Counted from the stretch's first letter, positions 1-9,141 are shown. The stretch: 64,000 nucleotides of DNA from Pseudomonas typographi (GCF_014694385.1 NZ_JAAOCA010000032.1:1-64000), one strand, 5' to 3'. Numbers and translations: made by a program. Notes: generated by a model from the sequence alone, not told the origin.

Positions 1-77
1 CCAACTCACAAGCACCCACACGAATTGCTTGATTCAGTTGTTAAAGAGCGGTGGGTTGAGCCTTCGCTTCAACCGAG
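1..77 (-). other. rRNA operon leader (partial, runs out of window)
   Basis: Read on the minus strand this matches, from memory, the transcribed leader upstream of Pseudomonas 16S rRNA genes: GC-rich start, then a boxA-like antiterminator and a segment ending in GTGGGTGCTTGTGAGTTGG. The 16S gene itself would lie to the left of position 1 and is not present here. The assignment rests on family knowledge plus the promoter arrangement just upstream. Confidence 0.75.
38..49 (-). promoter_or_regulatory. boxA antitermination element
   Basis: On the minus strand the sequence GCTCTTTAACAA matches the rRNA boxA core (E. coli rrn boxA TGCTCTTTAACAA). It sits about 35 bases downstream of the nearest promoter -10 box, where an rRNA leader boxA is expected for Nus-factor antitermination. 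Confidence 0.75.
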
Positions 78-83
78 GCGCGC

Positions 84-111
84 ATTCTACGCTAACCTCT
101 CTTGCTGTCAA
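84..111 (-). promoter_or_regulatory. rRNA promoter, proximal copy
   Basis: Minus strand: perfect -35 TTGACA (111-106), 16-base spacer, -10 TAGAAT (89-84), followed by a GC-rich GCGCGCC discriminator. Consensus boxes with a 16-base spacer and GC discriminator are the usual design of growth-rate-controlled rRNA P1 promoters. Confidence 0.85.
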
Positions 112-193
112 GCGGAATATTCAGAAGTTTTTCGAAGAAACCGTTCAACTTCAACCACTTGACACGCTTCAGACCTCTCGAAGCGGGAGGCGA

Positions 194-221
194 ATTCTAC
201 AGCCTTAACATCAGCTGTCAA
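194..221 (-). promoter_or_regulatory. rRNA promoter, middle copy
   Basis: Minus strand: TTGACA (221-216), 16-base spacer, TAGAAT (199-194), then CGCCTCCC. Boxes and spacing are identical to the proximal promoter 110 bases downstream, which suggests tandem duplication of an rRNA promoter module. Confidence 0.8.
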
Positions 222-336
222 CCACCTTTTTCACCGCGTTCAATCCGGGGACTGAAGCCACTTCCCGCAGTTCGAAAACCCTAACCCCTTGATAAACAAA
301 GTGTTTCGCGTTCCGTTGTCGCTGGAAGTGGTGCGC

Positions 337-364
337 ATTATAGAGGGCCGACGCGGCGCGTCAA
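337..364 (-). promoter_or_regulatory. rRNA promoter, distal copy
   Basis: Minus strand: TTGACG (364-359), 16-base spacer, perfect TATAAT (342-337). It is third in the tandem series and lies 90 bases from the divergent rhtA-like start codon. Confidence 0.7.
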
Positions 365-453
365 GGTTTTTATGGCGCACCATACGCCATTTACTCTGCC
401 AGCCCGTTTACAGCATGATGGGCGCCTTTTAACTACAGCATAAGCCCTCGTTC

Positions 454-1341
454 ATGCCCGCTCCGAACCATGCTACCAGCAGCACTTTGTTACCTATCGG
501 TTTACTCTTGATCGCCATGGCGTCCATCCAATTTGGCGCCACGCTGGCCAAAGGGTTGTTTCCGTTGGTGGGGGCCCAAGGTACGACTACCTTGCGCCTG
601 GCGATTGCGGCGGTGCTGATGGTGCTCATATTGCGGCCGTGGCGCCTGCGTTTGGGTGCCACGGCGCTCAAACACGCCGCGCTGTATGGCCTGGCCTTAG
701 GGGGGATGAATTTTTTCTTCTATATGGCAGTGCGCAGCGTACCCCTGGGCATCGCGGTTGCACTGGAATTCACTGGCCCGCTGGCGGTGGCTATCGCGTC
801 TTCACGCAAACGCATCGATTTTCTTTGGATTGCCCTGGCCATCGTTGGGCTGGCGTTATTGGTACCGCTAGGCGCTACACAGCAAGGGATAGACCCCATT
901 GGCGTCTATTATGCCCTCGGTGCTGGCGTATGCTGGGCGCTCTACATTGTGTTCGGGCAAAAGGCCGGCCAAGGCCATGGCGTGCAGATGGCCAGCTTGG
1001 GGGTTTTGTTCGCAGCCTTGGTTATTGCACCGATCGGCATTGCCCATGCCGGTAGCGCATTATTGTCCTGGGCGTTGCTACCGGCGGCGCTAGGGGTGGC
1101 GGTGTTGTCGACCGCCCTGCCCTACAGCCTGGAGATGATCGCACTCACCCGCCTGCCCGCCCGTACCTTCGGCACCCTGATGAGCCTTGAGCCCGCCGTG
1201 GCCGCGCTGTCGGGATTAATGGTGCTTGGCGAGCACCTCAGCCCTACCCAGTGGCTGGCCATTGGGTCGATCATCATCGCATCGGTGGGCGCCGCATTGA
1301 CCCAGGGTGGTACCCAGCCCCCGGCGCTGGCAGCGGATTAA
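454..1341 (+). CDS. rhtA: Threonine/homoserine exporter, RhtA-like (EamA family)
   Basis: A 295-residue inner-membrane protein of the drug/metabolite transporter superfamily with two EamA repeats and about ten hydrophobic segments. It follows E. coli RhtA closely in conserved stretches: AMASIQFGATLAKGLFPLVG near residue 25, VPLGIAVALEFTGPLAVA near 95, and ALPYSLEMIALTRLPARTFG near 225. RhtA exports threonine, homoserine and other amino acids. The gene is alone and divergent from the rRNA promoters. The ribosome site before the ATG is weak, but the length agrees with the family. Substrate is inferred from similarity only. Confidence 0.85.
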   Translation: MPAPNHATSSTLLPIGLLLIAMASIQFGATLAKGLFPLVGAQGTTTLRLAIAAVLMVLILRPWRLRLGATALKHAALYGLALGGMNFFFYMAVRSVPLGIAVALEFTGPLAVAIASSRKRIDFLWIALAIVGLALLVPLGATQQGIDPIGVYYALGAGVCWALYIVFGQKAGQGHGVQMASLGVLFAALVIAPIGIAHAGSALLSWALLPAALGVAVLSTALPYSLEMIALTRLPARTFGTLMSLEPAVAALSGLMVLGEHLSPTQWLAIGSIIIASVGAALTQGGTQPPALAAD

Positions 1342-1503
1342 GACTTGGCGCAATCTTTGCCTACGCGGGTGGTAATTCATTGTTTTTCAAGCGAAGGTAC
1401 TCGCGACTCGGATATCGCCATATTGCGCAGCTACCCTCTGAAACGCCACACTCGCCCGCACCTGCTCAAGTGCAAGCAGACCCGGCCCGATGCAAGGACT
1501 GAC

Positions 1504-1785
1504 ATGAAATCGCTTTGGTTTTTCGTTGCTGTTTCGCTGATAACCGGGTGCGCCGCCCATTCTCGAACCGAGATCAAACACGGCAAAAAAGGGCTCCACA
1601 TCAGCTGTTCGGGGCTGAGTTCCAGCTGGGAGCAGTGCGACTCCAGCGCCCGAACTGCCTGCCCGAACGGTTACAAGGTACTTGCCAAATCCGGCCAGGA
1701 CAACGAGGACACCTCTGGCGATTTCCTCTTTGGTATCAACCCCGCCGGGTATACCAGCCGCAGCATGATCGTTATGTGCCGCTGA
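1504..1785 (+). CDS. Small predicted lipoprotein
   Basis: A 93-residue protein with a lipoprotein signal: Lys near the start, a short hydrophobic core, and lipobox LITGC around residue 15, so it is probably anchored in a membrane. The mature part carries four cysteines (ISCSG, EQCDS, TACPNG, VMCR), possibly two disulfides. I chose the ATG at 1504 over upstream in-frame starts because it directly precedes the signal peptide and has AAGGA ten bases ahead. The CSGLSSSWEQC...ACPNGY pattern is common in Pseudomonas envelope lipoproteins of unknown role. No function assigned. Confidence 0.75.
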   Translation: MKSLWFFVAVSLITGCAAHSRTEIKHGKKGLHISCSGLSSSWEQCDSSARTACPNGYKVLAKSGQDNEDTSGDFLFGINPAGYTSRSMIVMCR

Positions 1786-1812
1786 GCCGCGGCACGCTGG
1801 CGTCGATGCTCG

Positions 1813-3606
1813 TCAGATGGCCTGTGTACGGGTATCCAACCATTGCAGGGCGGCCCCTTCCAGCAAGGGCGCCAGGCGCGCCCGCACCGTACCATGATAC
1901 TCATTGAGCCAGTCCCGCTCTTCTTGCGTCAGCCGCTGCACCAGCAGGCAACGCGTATCTATCGGGCACAAGGTCAGGGTTTCGAATGCCAGAAAGTCGC
2001 CGAAACCGGCGGCCGCCGCCGGCTGGGCCAGTACCAGGTTTTCGATGCGCACACCCCACTGCCCTGGCCGGTAGGTTCCCGGCTCTATAGAGGTGATCAT
2101 GCCGGCATGCATCGCCGTATGCGGCACTGGGTTGGCTTGGTAGGCAATCACTTGCGGGCCTTCATGAACATTCATGAAATACCCGACACCGTGCCCAGTG
2201 CCGTGGCCGTAGTTGACCGAGTCCGCCCACAGCGGTGCGCGCGCGATGGCATCGAGCATCGGCGAAAGAATGCCGCTTGGGAAACGTGCCCGTGACAGCG
2301 CGATCATCCCCTTCAATACCCGCGTACAGTCGAGTTTTTGTTCATGGGTAGGTTCGCCGATCGGCACCATTCGCGTGATGTCGGTGGTGCCGCCCAAGTA
2401 CTGCCCGCCTGAATCGATCAACAGCAACCCGTCGCCCTCGATGCACGCGTGGGACGCCTCGGTTGCCCGATAATGCGGCATCGCGCCGTTGGCATTGAAC
2501 GCGGCAATGGTCCCGAAGCTTGGGCAAACATAGCCGGCGCGACGGGCCCGGGCGGCGCCCAAGCGCTCATCGACGGTAAGCTCGGTGAGCACCTCTTGGC
2601 CTTGGGCCTGTTCGAACCAAGCGAAGAACTCACACAGCGCTGCGCCATCCTCTTCCATAGCCTGGCGAATATGTAGCGCATCGGCTTCGCTCTTGCGCGA
2701 TTTGAACAGTGTCGAGGGGTTGATCGCCTCGACCCGCTGAACGCCGTCAGGGACCTGTTCCAGTAGCCCCAGGGTGACCCGCGCCGGGTCGACCAGTAAG
2801 CGGCTGCCTGGGGCCAGGCCGGCTAGCGCTTGGCCGATATCACCGTAAGGCTGTAATTGCACGCCATCGGCCGCCAGCGCGGCGGCCAGCGGCGCAGCAA
2901 GCTTGCCAGGCGCGACGAAGAGCCTCGCGGCATCGGCTTCTACCAACGCGAACGCGAGGAACACCGGGTTGTAGGGCACATCGCTGCCACGCAGGTTGAA
3001 CAACCAGCCGATGTCGTCGAGCGTCGCCAGAAAATGCGCATCGGCGCCTTGTTCGGCCATGGCCTGGCGTAGGCGTGCCAGTTTTACCGCGACGGTTTCA
3101 CTCGCATAAGGGGCCACATGCGCATACACCGGTTGCGCCGGCAGTGCCGGGCGGCCTTCCCACATTTGCCCGAGCAAGTCTTTGCTCGTATCGAGGATGA
3201 TGCCTTTAGGTGCCAGTTGCTCACGCAACGCCCGTGCCGGCGTTATCCCTAATACTGCGCCATCTACTGCCACAGTACCTTGTGCCGGAACCTCGCGCCC
3301 AAGCCACTCGAACGGCCCGGGTTGGCCCGGCATCAGTTTCATCAAGGTGATACCCGTACCGTCCAATTCGGCTTCGGCCTGTTCCCAATAGCGGCTGTCA
3401 GCCCATAGCCCGGCAAAGCCCGCAGTGACCACTAATGTGGCCATGGAACCGGTAAAGCCAGACAACCATTGCCGGCCCTGCCAATAGGCAGGCAGGTACT
3501 CGGACAGATGCGGGTCGGCGGAAGGCACCAGGAGGGCGTCGACCGAGGCGTTTGCCAGTGTTTCACGCGCCCGGCGCAGACGCTGCGCAATAATAGCTGC
3601 AGTCAT
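1813..3606 (-). CDS. Xaa-Pro aminopeptidase (M24B, aminopeptidase P)
   Basis: A 597-residue cytosolic metallopeptidase that removes N-terminal residues before proline. Two creatinase-type N-terminal domains precede the pita-bread M24 domain (about residue 320 on). Dinuclear metal ligands are visible in order: Asp of LLIDSGG and of TTDITR near residue 400, His of GHGTGHGVGYF near 470, Glu of SIEPGTY near 505 and Glu of RIENLV near 522. The length matches the long three-domain aminopeptidase P class, not the 440-residue E. coli PepP. GGAG precedes the ATG. It is a monocistronic gene convergent with the lipoprotein. Confidence 0.9.
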   Translation of the reverse strand: MTAAIIAQRLRRARETLANASVDALLVPSADPHLSEYLPAYWQGRQWLSGFTGSMATLVVTAGFAGLWADSRYWEQAEAELDGTGITLMKLMPGQPGPFEWLGREVPAQGTVAVDGAVLGITPARALREQLAPKGIILDTSKDLLGQMWEGRPALPAQPVYAHVAPYASETVAVKLARLRQAMAEQGADAHFLATLDDIGWLFNLRGSDVPYNPVFLAFALVEADAARLFVAPGKLAAPLAAALAADGVQLQPYGDIGQALAGLAPGSRLLVDPARVTLGLLEQVPDGVQRVEAINPSTLFKSRKSEADALHIRQAMEEDGAALCEFFAWFEQAQGQEVLTELTVDERLGAARARRAGYVCPSFGTIAAFNANGAMPHYRATEASHACIEGDGLLLIDSGGQYLGGTTDITRMVPIGEPTHEQKLDCTRVLKGMIALSRARFPSGILSPMLDAIARAPLWADSVNYGHGTGHGVGYFMNVHEGPQVIAYQANPVPHTAMHAGMITSIEPGTYRPGQWGVRIENLVLAQPAAAAGFGDFLAFETLTLCPIDTRCLLVQRLTQEERDWLNEYHGTVRARLAPLLEGAALQWLDTRTQAI

Positions 3607-3755
3607 GAAGGCTCCAAAAACAGGAATATCGAATCACCGCGCGATCATGGAACACCCAGGCGCACCAGACAAGGCTCTGCCATTCGTTCAGTGGGTTGAA
3701 CTTTTGCCGGCGCATGTCGTTTAACCTTTTTCACCTGCGCAAAAGGAGCAGCCCT

Positions 3756-3827
3756 ATGCCCAGCGAACGCAGTGTACAAAGTGAACGCATGTGTGAGGCC
3801 GCCGCAGCCGCGACCGGCCCTCGGTGA
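3756..3827 (+). CDS. Possible 23-residue leader peptide upstream of DUF3182 gene
   Basis: An ATG preceded by the strong ribosome site AAAAGGAG opens 23 codons (MPSERSVQSERMCEAAAAATGPR) and stops 12 bases before the DUF3182 start codon. The downstream gene has only a poor site (CGGCGGTGTTCC), so translation of the short frame could feed ribosomes to it. This is inferred from spacing and site strength only; conservation is unknown. Confidence 0.4.
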   Translation: MPSERSVQSERMCEAAAAATGPR

Positions 3828-3839
3828 CGGCGGTGTTCC

Positions 3840-4952
3840 ATGGCTAACCGTGAGCTACCTCATGACGCTGTGGTGTTGCTGCCGCCGAACGGTCCTTGGC
3901 CGGAGCATGAACGGCAAGTACACCGCTACATGGCTGCCTGTGTGGGGCAGTTATTGGGTATCCCGTTCATCGAACATGCAGAGGCTGCCCAGCGGCCCTA
4001 TTTTGTACCGGCACGGACCCTGGTAGTGGGTGACCCCGGCCTGCCAACTGGGCTGCTCAGTTTGCATGATTTCTTCGGCGGGCTGGTGCCCCTACCGTTT
4101 CTGGCAACCAAAGCAGTGGCCCATGCGGCTTGGCCTGGCGGCCCGGTAGCACCGGGTTGGCAGCCACGCTGCGCGACCTTGGCAGGTGATGCGCTGCTGC
4201 CCGGCTGGACGGTATTCGACAGCGCCGGGGCCCGCGAAGCCGCCGCCCAATTGCTGGCAACAGGGCCCGTGCGCGTCAAGCCGGTGCGGGCCACCGGTGG
4301 CCGTGGCCAAACGGTGATCGAGAACCTCGGGCAACTGGATGCAGCCCTACATGACATTGAACAGGCAGAGCTGGAAAGCTGCGGGTTGGTGTTGGAAACC
4401 AACCTCACCGAGGTCACCACGTTCAGCGTGGGGCAGGCCACCATCGGCGGCTTCACCGCCAGCTATTACGGCACCCAACGGCTGGTTCAGGACAGCCAAG
4501 GCCAGTGGGTCTATGGGGGCTCGAACCTCTCGCTCGCGCGCGGCGGTTACGAGCAGTTGCTGCTACGGCCGCTGCCAGCAACGCTGCAAACCGCCGTGGA
4601 TCAAGCCCGGCGTTATGAGCAAGCGATACTGGCCTGCTATCCCGGCTTGATCGCATCGCGCCGTAACTACGATGCCGTCGCTGGCCGCGACACCAAAGGC
4701 CGGTGGGTCAGCGGTATCATGGAACAGTCATGGCGAGTGGGTGGCGCCAGCGCGGCCGAGTTATTAGCACTGCTGGCGTTCCAGCGTGATCCGGACCTGA
4801 CCACCGCCAAGGCAGCAACTTTCGAAGTGTATGGCACGGCGAGCATTCCCAGTGACGCGGTGCGCCTGTATCAAGGAAACGACGATGAGCTCGGACAACT
4901 CTGCAAATACGCAACCGTGGACTTCAACGGGGGTAAGCAGCCAAGCCGTTGA
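3840..4952 (+). CDS. DUF3182 family protein
   Basis: A 370-residue soluble protein that I match from memory to DUF3182, a family of unknown function frequent in Pseudomonas. The central part (VRVKPVRATGGRGQTVIENL, about residues 145-165) resembles the nucleotide-binding lysine and glycine-rich loop of ATP-grasp enzymes, and SRRNYDAVAGRD near 280 could be a metal or substrate site. An ATP-dependent ligase-like activity is therefore conceivable, but this is inference. The next gene starts inside its 3' end (68-base overlap), so the two are probably cotranslated. Its own ribosome site is weak (see the leader ORF at 3756). Confidence 0.7.
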   Translation: MANRELPHDAVVLLPPNGPWPEHERQVHRYMAACVGQLLGIPFIEHAEAAQRPYFVPARTLVVGDPGLPTGLLSLHDFFGGLVPLPFLATKAVAHAAWPGGPVAPGWQPRCATLAGDALLPGWTVFDSAGAREAAAQLLATGPVRVKPVRATGGRGQTVIENLGQLDAALHDIEQAELESCGLVLETNLTEVTTFSVGQATIGGFTASYYGTQRLVQDSQGQWVYGGSNLSLARGGYEQLLLRPLPATLQTAVDQARRYEQAILACYPGLIASRRNYDAVAGRDTKGRWVSGIMEQSWRVGGASAAELLALLAFQRDPDLTTAKAATFEVYGTASIPSDAVRLYQGNDDELGQLCKYATVDFNGGKQPSR

Positions 4953-5697
4953 GTTACCGGTAGGCGAGAGCTGCCTGGCCGGCCACTTGGTGACGCCGGC
5001 GGCACGTATACCCGGCATATTGTTCATTCACGGCTGGGGTGGTAGCCAACAACGCGACCTGGCGCGGGCCAAGCATATTACCGGGCTTGGCTGCGTGTGC
5101 CTGACCTTCGACCTGCGCGGCCATGAGCGCACCGAAGGGCTGCGCCAAAGCGTCAACCGCCAGCAGAATTTCGAAGATGCCCTGGTTGCCTATGACCGCT
5201 TGGCGGCCCACCCCGCGGTCGATGCCAACGCGATCGCCGTGATAGGCAGCAGCTACGGCGGGTATCTGGCCACGTTGCTTAGCGCACGGCGCGCGGTGCG
5301 CTGGCTAGCCCTGCGCGTGCCGGCGCTTTATTGGGACGAAGATTGGGAGGTACCCAAGGCAGCGCTGGACCCGGCGGGTTTAGCCGCCTACCGCCGCACG
5401 CTGCAAACACCTGCGGATAATCGCGCGTTGGCGGCATGCGCCGAATTTGGCGGTGATGTGTTATTGGTGGAGTCCGAGCACGACGACTACGTACCGCACA
5501 TGACCTTGATGAGCTTTCGTTCAGCGTTCGTCAGCGCCCGCTCGTTAACCCATCGTTTGGTCGAAGGCAGCGACCATGCGCTCACCAGCGACGCTAGCCA
5601 AAAGGCGTACAGTTCGATCCTTAATGCCTGGCTCAGCGAGATGGTTATCGGCGCCCGCGTCGGCAATTACCCGCATCACTCGCCGATCTACTCCTAA
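4885..5697 (+). CDS. Alpha/beta hydrolase
   Basis: A 270-residue alpha/beta hydrolase of the dienelactone hydrolase / acyl-peptidase type. The oxyanion segment is FIHGWGGSQQ (about residues 50-60), the nucleophile elbow GSSYGG (Ser near residue 128), the acidic residue likely in VESEHDDYVP and the catalytic His in EGSDHAL. It lacks a signal peptide, so it is cytosolic. I chose the ATG at 4885 because AAGGAA lies just upstream; an ATG 54 bases earlier lacks a site. It overlaps the DUF3182 gene by 68 bases, so joint function is likely. Substrate unknown. Confidence 0.85.
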   Translation: MSSDNSANTQPWTSTGVSSQAVELPVGESCLAGHLVTPAARIPGILFIHGWGGSQQRDLARAKHITGLGCVCLTFDLRGHERTEGLRQSVNRQQNFEDALVAYDRLAAHPAVDANAIAVIGSSYGGYLATLLSARRAVRWLALRVPALYWDEDWEVPKAALDPAGLAAYRRTLQTPADNRALAACAEFGGDVLLVESEHDDYVPHMTLMSFRSAFVSARSLTHRLVEGSDHALTSDASQKAYSSILNAWLSEMVIGARVGNYPHHSPIYS

Positions 5698-5702
5698 GCC
5701 CG

Positions 5703-5951
5703 TTAGCTCTGGTGGCCTTGCGCGGCATCCGACGACGGCGCCTCGGCGACGTCGCCCGCCGCGTGGTGGCGTTGCACCAATGCCGCACGTTGCCGCATGT
5801 ACGTCTCGTACGGCAAACCTTGCCGGGCCAGAGACTCCAGCGCCAACTGATATTGCTCTTCGGCCGCAAACGGCCGGTCTTCAGGGTGGCTGGCACAGCC
5901 TGCCGCGGTGGCAGCGGCCAGCATTAGCACACTGAGCATTAAAGGTTTCAT
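5703..5951 (-). CDS. Small predicted lipoprotein
   Basis: An 82-residue protein with a hydrophobic signal (MKPLMLSVLMLAAATAAGC) ending in a good lipobox AAGC at residue 19. The mature part is short, polar and partly helical (YQLALESLARQGLPYETYMR) with an Ala/Ser/His-rich tail. AGG precedes the ATG. It is convergent with the hydrolase gene. Function unknown. Confidence 0.75.
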   Translation of the reverse strand: MKPLMLSVLMLAAATAAGCASHPEDRPFAAEEQYQLALESLARQGLPYETYMRQRAALVQRHHAAGDVAEAPSSDAAQGHQS

Positions 5952-6225
5952 TGGGACCTATGCCTTCCTACACGGCTGACGCTTTGAGTGACAGTTACGC
6001 TACGCCACGGAGGGGCCCGCGAAAAATCATCTGGGGTGATAACGACCATCGCGCAAACCACTCGACCGGTGAGGTGGCCCATAGGGTGTTACGCTGTTTT
6101 CGACGGTGCTACGGATGACGACTACCGATGAAGAAAGAATTTGATATAAAAAACTGTGTCTTCAAGCCCGCACCACAGCCCAGCGCCACGTATCATCGGG
6201 CTCTTTTCCACCTTCTAGAACGCCC

Positions 6226-9141
6226 ATGTCGCTGATTGCCCTGTTATTGCTGCCGTTCATTGGCAGTTGCCTGGCAGCCGTGCTGCCACACAATGCGCGT
6301 AACACAGAGTCGTTACTGGCCGGTGGCGTGGCACTGGTGGGCGCTGTACAAGTCGCTGCCTGGTTCGGGCCAATTTCCCGGGGCGAGGTGCTGGTAGAAA
6401 GCTATACGTGGCTACCGTCGCTGGGCCTGAACCTGGTTCTGCGGGTCGACGGGTTCGCCTGGTTGTTCGCACTGCTGGTGCTGGGCATGGGCGCATTGGT
6501 GTCGCTCTACGCGCGGTACTACATGTCACCGCAAGACCCTGTACCGCGATTTTTCTCGTTTTTCCTGGCGTTCATGGGCTCGATGCTAGGCGTGGTGATG
6601 TCGGGCAACCTGCTGCAGTTGGTGTTCTTCTGGGAGCTCACCAGCCTGTTTTCATTTTTGCTGATCGGTTACTGGCACCACCGCCGCGATGCCCGCCGGG
6701 GCGCCTACATGGCCCTGGTGGTCACCGGCATGGGGGGCCTGTGCCTGCTCGCTGGCGTACTGCTGCTAGGGCATATCGCTGGTAGCTATGAACTCGAGCA
6801 GGTACTGGCCAGCGGCGAACGCATCCGCCAGCACGGGTTGTATCCGGCCATGCTGGTGCTGGTGCTGCTCGGTGCATTGACCAAAAGCGCCCAGTTCCCC
6901 TTTCACTTCTGGCTACCTCGCGCGATGGCCGCCCCTACACCCGTCTCGGCCTACCTGCACTCAGCGACGATGGTCAAGGCCGGGGTTTTTCTGCTGGCCC
7001 GGTTGTGGCCGGCCTTATCGGGTAGCGAAGCCTGGTTCTGGATCGTCGCCGGTGCCGGAGCATGCACGCTGCTGCTGGGCGCATGGTGCGCGATTTTCCA
7101 GCACGACCTCAAAGGCCTTTTGGCGTACTCGACGATCAGCCACCTGGGACTGATCACCTTGCTGCTGGGTCTGAACAGCGACCTGGCCGCCGTGGCCGCG
7201 GTTTTCCACCTGATCAACCACGCCACTTTCAAGGCTTCGTTGTTCATGGCCGCGGGTATCATCGACCACGAAAGCGGTACCCGTGACATCCGCCGCCTCA
7301 GCGGGCTCGCCCGGATGCTGCCATTCACCGCCACCTTGGCGATGGTGGCGAGCGCCGCCATGGCGGGCGTACCGCTGATGAACGGTTTTTTGTCCAAAGA
7401 AATGTTCTTTGCCGAAACCGTATTCATCGACGCCACCCCCTGGGTGGAAGTGGCGTTGCCTGTGATCGCGACCCTGGCCGGCACGTTCAGCGTGGCGTAT
7501 TCGCTGCGTTTTACGGTCGATGTGTTTTTCGGCCCGCCGGCGACCGACCTGCCTCATACGCCCCATGAGCCGCCACGCTGGATGCGCCTGCCCGTGGAGT
7601 TACTGGTATTGGCGTGCCTTGTGGTCGGTATCTTTCCCGCCTGGGCGATCGGCCCTATTCTGGCCACCAGCGCCGCACCGGTAGTGGGGGGGGTGTTGCC
7701 AGCCTACAGCTTGGCGATCTGGCACGGCTTCAACGCCCCCCTGATCATGAGCCTGATCGCTATGCTGGCCGGTATCGCATTGTATATGTCGATGCGCCGC
7801 CCCATGCGCGAAGGCCGCCTGCAGCGCCCTCCGCTGGCAGGCCTGCTCGATGGCCAGCGGATATTCGAGTGGTTGCTGCTGCACACCCGCCGCACGGCCG
7901 CCGCAGCCTACCGCCGGCTCGCCCCCCGCCCTCTGCAGGCGCAATTGTTCCTGTTGGTGGCCGCGGCGCTACTCGCCGCGGCCTGGCCACTGCTACCGCA
8001 CGGATTAAGCTGGGGAAGCCGACCCAAAATTGCTGGGTCGGGCATGTTCGTGGTGTTGTGGGTCATCGCTATCGCCTGCGCCGTCGGCGCCGCCTGGCAA
8101 GCCAAATACCACCGCTTGGCGGCGTTGACGATGGTCGGCGTATGCGGCCTGATGACCTGTATCACGTTTATTTGGTTTTCCGCGCCAGACCTGGCATTGA
8201 CCCAATTGGTGGTCGAAGTGGTGACTACCATCCTCATATTGTTGGGGCTGCGTTGGTTACCTCGCCGCCTGGAGTTGGCCGAAGCACCCGGCCAGCGGTT
8301 GCGTGCTCGGGCCCGGCGCCTGCGCGACGCGCTCCTGGCCATCGGCGTGGGTGGCGGCATGGCGGCCCTGGCCTACGCTATGCTGACCCGCCCTACCCCC
8401 AACGACATCTCTGGCTTCTATTTGCGCCGGGCCTTGCCCGAAGGCGGCGGTACCAACGTGGTCAACGTGATGCTCGTGGACTTTCGCGGCTTCGATACGC
8501 TAGGCGAAATCACCGTACTGGCCGTGGTGTCGCTCACAGTGTTCGCCTTGTTGCGACGCTTCCGCCCGGCCCGGGAATCCATGCAACTGCCGCCGCAGCA
8601 ACAACGCCAGGAGCCGGACCTGGAAATGGACCTGATAAACGCCAGGAGCGCGCCAGACACGGCGCAGGGGGTGATGACGGTGCCTGCGGTGCTGGTGCGC
8701 TTGGTACTGCCCATTGCGCTGGTCGTGGCAGCATCCCTGTTCTTGCGCGGGCACAACGAACCCGGCGGCGGCTTCGTCGCCGGGCTGGTCGTGTCAGTGG
8801 CGTTCATCCTCCAATACATGGTCGCCGGTACTCAATGGGTCGAAGCACGCATGCCGCTACGGCCGCTTCGCTGGCTCGGCGCTGGGCTGCTATGCGCCAC
8901 GGCCACCGGGCTTGGTGCAGTGGCGCTGGGCTACCCCTTCCTCACCACCCACACCGCCCATTGGGTACTGCCGCTGTTCGGTGAGGTTCACCTTGCCAGC
9001 GCCCTATTCTTCGACGTGGGTGTGTTCACCGTGGTAGTGGGGTCCACCCTGTTGATTCTCACCGCCCTGGCTCACCAAGCGGTGCGCGCGCACCGGCCCG
9101 GCCACCTGCCCCGTGCGACCGCCCCCAAAGGAGCTGCCTGA
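6226..9141 (+). CDS. phaA: Mrp/Pha monovalent cation/H+ antiporter, fused subunits A and B
   Basis: A 971-residue polytopic membrane protein. Residues 1 to about 780 are MrpA, homologous to complex I NuoL: conserved FFWELTSLFSFLLIGYW near 140 and KSAQFPFHFWLPRAMAAPT near 225 carry the Glu and Lys of the proton path. From about residue 815 an MrpB domain follows (RGHNEPGGGFVAGLV), so A and B are one polypeptide, as in rhizobial and Pseudomonas Pha systems. With the five downstream subunits it exchanges cytoplasmic Na+ or K+ for protons, giving salt and alkali tolerance. First gene of a tightly overlapping operon. Confidence 0.92.
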   Translation: MSLIALLLLPFIGSCLAAVLPHNARNTESLLAGGVALVGAVQVAAWFGPISRGEVLVESYTWLPSLGLNLVLRVDGFAWLFALLVLGMGALVSLYARYYMSPQDPVPRFFSFFLAFMGSMLGVVMSGNLLQLVFFWELTSLFSFLLIGYWHHRRDARRGAYMALVVTGMGGLCLLAGVLLLGHIAGSYELEQVLASGERIRQHGLYPAMLVLVLLGALTKSAQFPFHFWLPRAMAAPTPVSAYLHSATMVKAGVFLLARLWPALSGSEAWFWIVAGAGACTLLLGAWCAIFQHDLKGLLAYSTISHLGLITLLLGLNSDLAAVAAVFHLINHATFKASLFMAAGIIDHESGTRDIRRLSGLARMLPFTATLAMVASAAMAGVPLMNGFLSKEMFFAETVFIDATPWVEVALPVIATLAGTFSVAYSLRFTVDVFFGPPATDLPHTPHEPPRWMRLPVELLVLACLVVGIFPAWAIGPILATSAAPVVGGVLPAYSLAIWHGFNAPLIMSLIAMLAGIALYMSMRRPMREGRLQRPPLAGLLDGQRIFEWLLLHTRRTAAAAYRRLAPRPLQAQLFLLVAAALLAAAWPLLPHGLSWGSRPKIAGSGMFVVLWVIAIACAVGAAWQAKYHRLAALTMVGVCGLMTCITFIWFSAPDLALTQLVVEVVTTILILLGLRWLPRRLELAEAPGQRLRARARRLRDALLAIGVGGGMAALAYAMLTRPTPNDISGFYLRRALPEGGGTNVVNVMLVDFRGFDTLGEITVLAVVSLTVFALLRRFRPARESMQLPPQQQRQEPDLEMDLINARSAPDTAQGVMTVPAVLVRLVLPIALVVAASLFLRGHNEPGGGFVAGLVVSVAFILQYMVAGTQWVEARMPLRPLRWLGAGLLCATATGLGAVALGYPFLTTHTAHWVLPLFGEVHLASALFFDVGVFTVVVGSTLLILTALAHQAVRAHRPGHLPRATAPKGAA

